Assembly (NCBI GenBank): GCA_028281665.1
Contig: JANQJK010000006.1
Location: forward strand, 110,228 to 174,227
Direction of reading: 5' to 3'
Source of the DNA: Hyphococcus sp.
GTDB taxonomy: Bacteria; Pseudomonadota; Alphaproteobacteria; Caulobacterales; Parvularculaceae
Length of the DNA: 64,000 nt
Shown: piece by piece, positions 63,097 through 64,000 of the stretch
Position numbering within the stretch: position 1 is the first letter of the stretch
How the letters are laid out: each line of letters opens with the position of its first letter
Position numbers and translations under genes: made by a program
Notes under the pieces: generated by a model
Told to the model about the DNA's origin: nothing
What the model saw: only the letters and a program-made list of their open reading frames with translations
Databases searched by the model: none

Positions 63097-63855
63097 GTGA
63101 AGGACCCCATGCAGCACGAGCGCATCCGCGGTCGCATTCGATATACGTCGAAGAAACCGGAAATGCTGGATGCCGTGCGCGGCGATGAACTCTTTAATAT
63201 TACGAAGCACTCTGACGGCAAGACGACCATCCGCGCGCATTGCGAGATTTTCGAGCCCGCCCCAACGGTCATGCGCGACATTATCTATTCGTTTGACGAG
63301 AACGATACGCCCATGGATTGTCATGTGCGTATGACCGTCGGCGACGCGTTCATGGGATCGGGATGGTTCCGGTTTGATCTGGACGAAAACCGCAACGGCG
63401 CCATCGAGTGCGAAAGCTACGGGCCGTCCATCGGCCGCGTGTCGCAAACGGTAGAAACCAATGGGCCGTTTTTCGCATTCGGCACGCACCCGATTGTGGG
63501 CGACGGCATGGCCTGCCGGTTTTTCGACCGTTCGGGCGGCCCTGCACGCAAGCGCCTGAAGTTCTTCCTGCCCTCCCCCGATCACCGCGGCGCCACGACG
63601 CCAATGATCGCATCGGTGGAGATCGGCCTTGAATATGTGGGCGACGAAACGGTGACGGTGGAAGCCGGAACATTCGATTGCCATCATTTTTGCTTTGTCG
63701 ACGACGAGGGTCCGGGCATGGGCGGCACGCAGCATCCCGCCTATGACATGTGGGTGACGCAGGACGGCTTCATCTTCGTCAAAGGCGGCGTGGGCGGCTA
63801 CATGGCGACGTGGTACGAACTGACCGAGCTTGAACACACGCGCCCGGCTGGATGA
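63097..63855 (+). CDS. conserved hypothetical protein
   Basis: A 252-residue soluble protein without signal peptide. It is mostly beta-strand (IRYTSKKPEMLDAVRGDELFNITKH, TVMRDIIYSFDENDTPMDCHVRM, GAIECESYGPSIGRVSQTVE, VTVEAGTFDCHHFCFVDDE). The GTG start has GGGAGAGG upstream. It resembles uncharacterised DUF3108-like proteins, but I do not assign a family. Same strand as and 24 bases after the DUF302 gene, so likely cotranscribed with trxB. The window then runs 145 bases without a further gene. Confidence 0.7.
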   Translation: MKDPMQHERIRGRIRYTSKKPEMLDAVRGDELFNITKHSDGKTTIRAHCEIFEPAPTVMRDIIYSFDENDTPMDCHVRMTVGDAFMGSGWFRFDLDENRNGAIECESYGPSIGRVSQTVETNGPFFAFGTHPIVGDGMACRFFDRSGGPARKRLKFFLPSPDHRGATTPMIASVEIGLEYVGDETVTVEAGTFDCHHFCFVDDEGPGMGGTQHPAYDMWVTQDGFIFVKGGVGGYMATWYELTELEHTRPAG

Positions 63856-64000
63856 TCGAAGCCGCAGGGGCGCCGTCGCGCGGCGCTGGGGCAGTCGCGC
63901 ACCGCGCGCAAAGGCGCGCGCATGATAGTCTGTTCGACCACTCTCGATGGCCTTTCGTTTCTCGAAATTCGTGCTAAAGACGCCGTCCCCGCGGAGAGGC

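Overview
The window is a stretch of GC-rich chromosome from an alphaproteobacterium. The strongest evidence is a circularly permuted, two-piece type tmRNA gene (about 24635-24964) followed by a gene for an alphaproteobacterial type SspB adaptor. The mreBCD-mrdA-rodA shape operon, two large TonB-dependent receptors and many Parvularcula/Hyphomonas-like small envelope proteins suggest a marine, Parvularculales- or Hyphomonadaceae-like oligotroph, but this placement is inference. Gene density is high, genes lie on both strands, and no prophage, transposase, integrase, rRNA or CRISPR array was seen.

Layout. 0-6.5 kb: the end of a CHASE2/cyclase-like protein, a GtrA protein, an MFS carrier, a lipoprotein, proline iminopeptidase and an SNF-type symporter. 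6.5-15.8 kb: an orphan Hpt protein, the five-gene elongasome operon (minus strand), a TVP38/TMEM64 membrane protein, miaA and serB. 15.8-24.5 kb: envelope proteolysis (hflK-hflC and a Do-type protease), Mrp, an NTF2-like secreted protein, the tightly overlapped thyA-GNAT-folA operon and an XRE regulator. 24.6-27.2 kb: ssrA, sspB, fumC. 27.2-28.6 kb: a small regulatory island with a ribbon-helix-helix/transmembrane fusion, paired palindromes, and a second ribbon-helix-helix gene whose start codon directly follows a terminator-like hairpin. 28.6-34.7 kb: REP-like repeats, a GlnE homologue that appears to have lost its catalytic motifs, a CLC transporter/channel and a squalene/phytoene synthase-like/PuuD-like pair. 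34.9-43.5 kb: a TonB receptor, yajC-secD-secF and an LplT-like MFS carrier. 43.5-47.7 kb: UDP-sugar genes (UDP-glucuronate epimerase and UDP-glucose dehydrogenase) and cysQ. 47.7-64 kb: a polytopic membrane protein, GST, queG, a LysM protein, LOG, envelope proteins, a second TonB receptor, a DUF6980-panE-FAH operon, trxB and two conserved hypothetical genes.

The most unusual items are (1) the membrane-tethered ribbon-helix-helix protein with a possible internal start and nearby twin palindromes spaced 22 bp; (2) the GlnE homologue missing metal-binding motifs in both nucleotidyltransferase halves; (3) the permuted ssrA with a readable tag, next to sspB and followed by a partial copy of its 3' hairpin; and (4) the CHASE2 protein with a degenerate cyclase domain. 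Several convergent gene pairs overlap at their 3' ends, the longest being queG/LysM at 43 bp. Start codons were moved inward from the longest open frame wherever a ribosome binding site, signal peptide or neighbouring gene made an internal start more likely. All family calls are from reading the sequence by eye; no database search was run.
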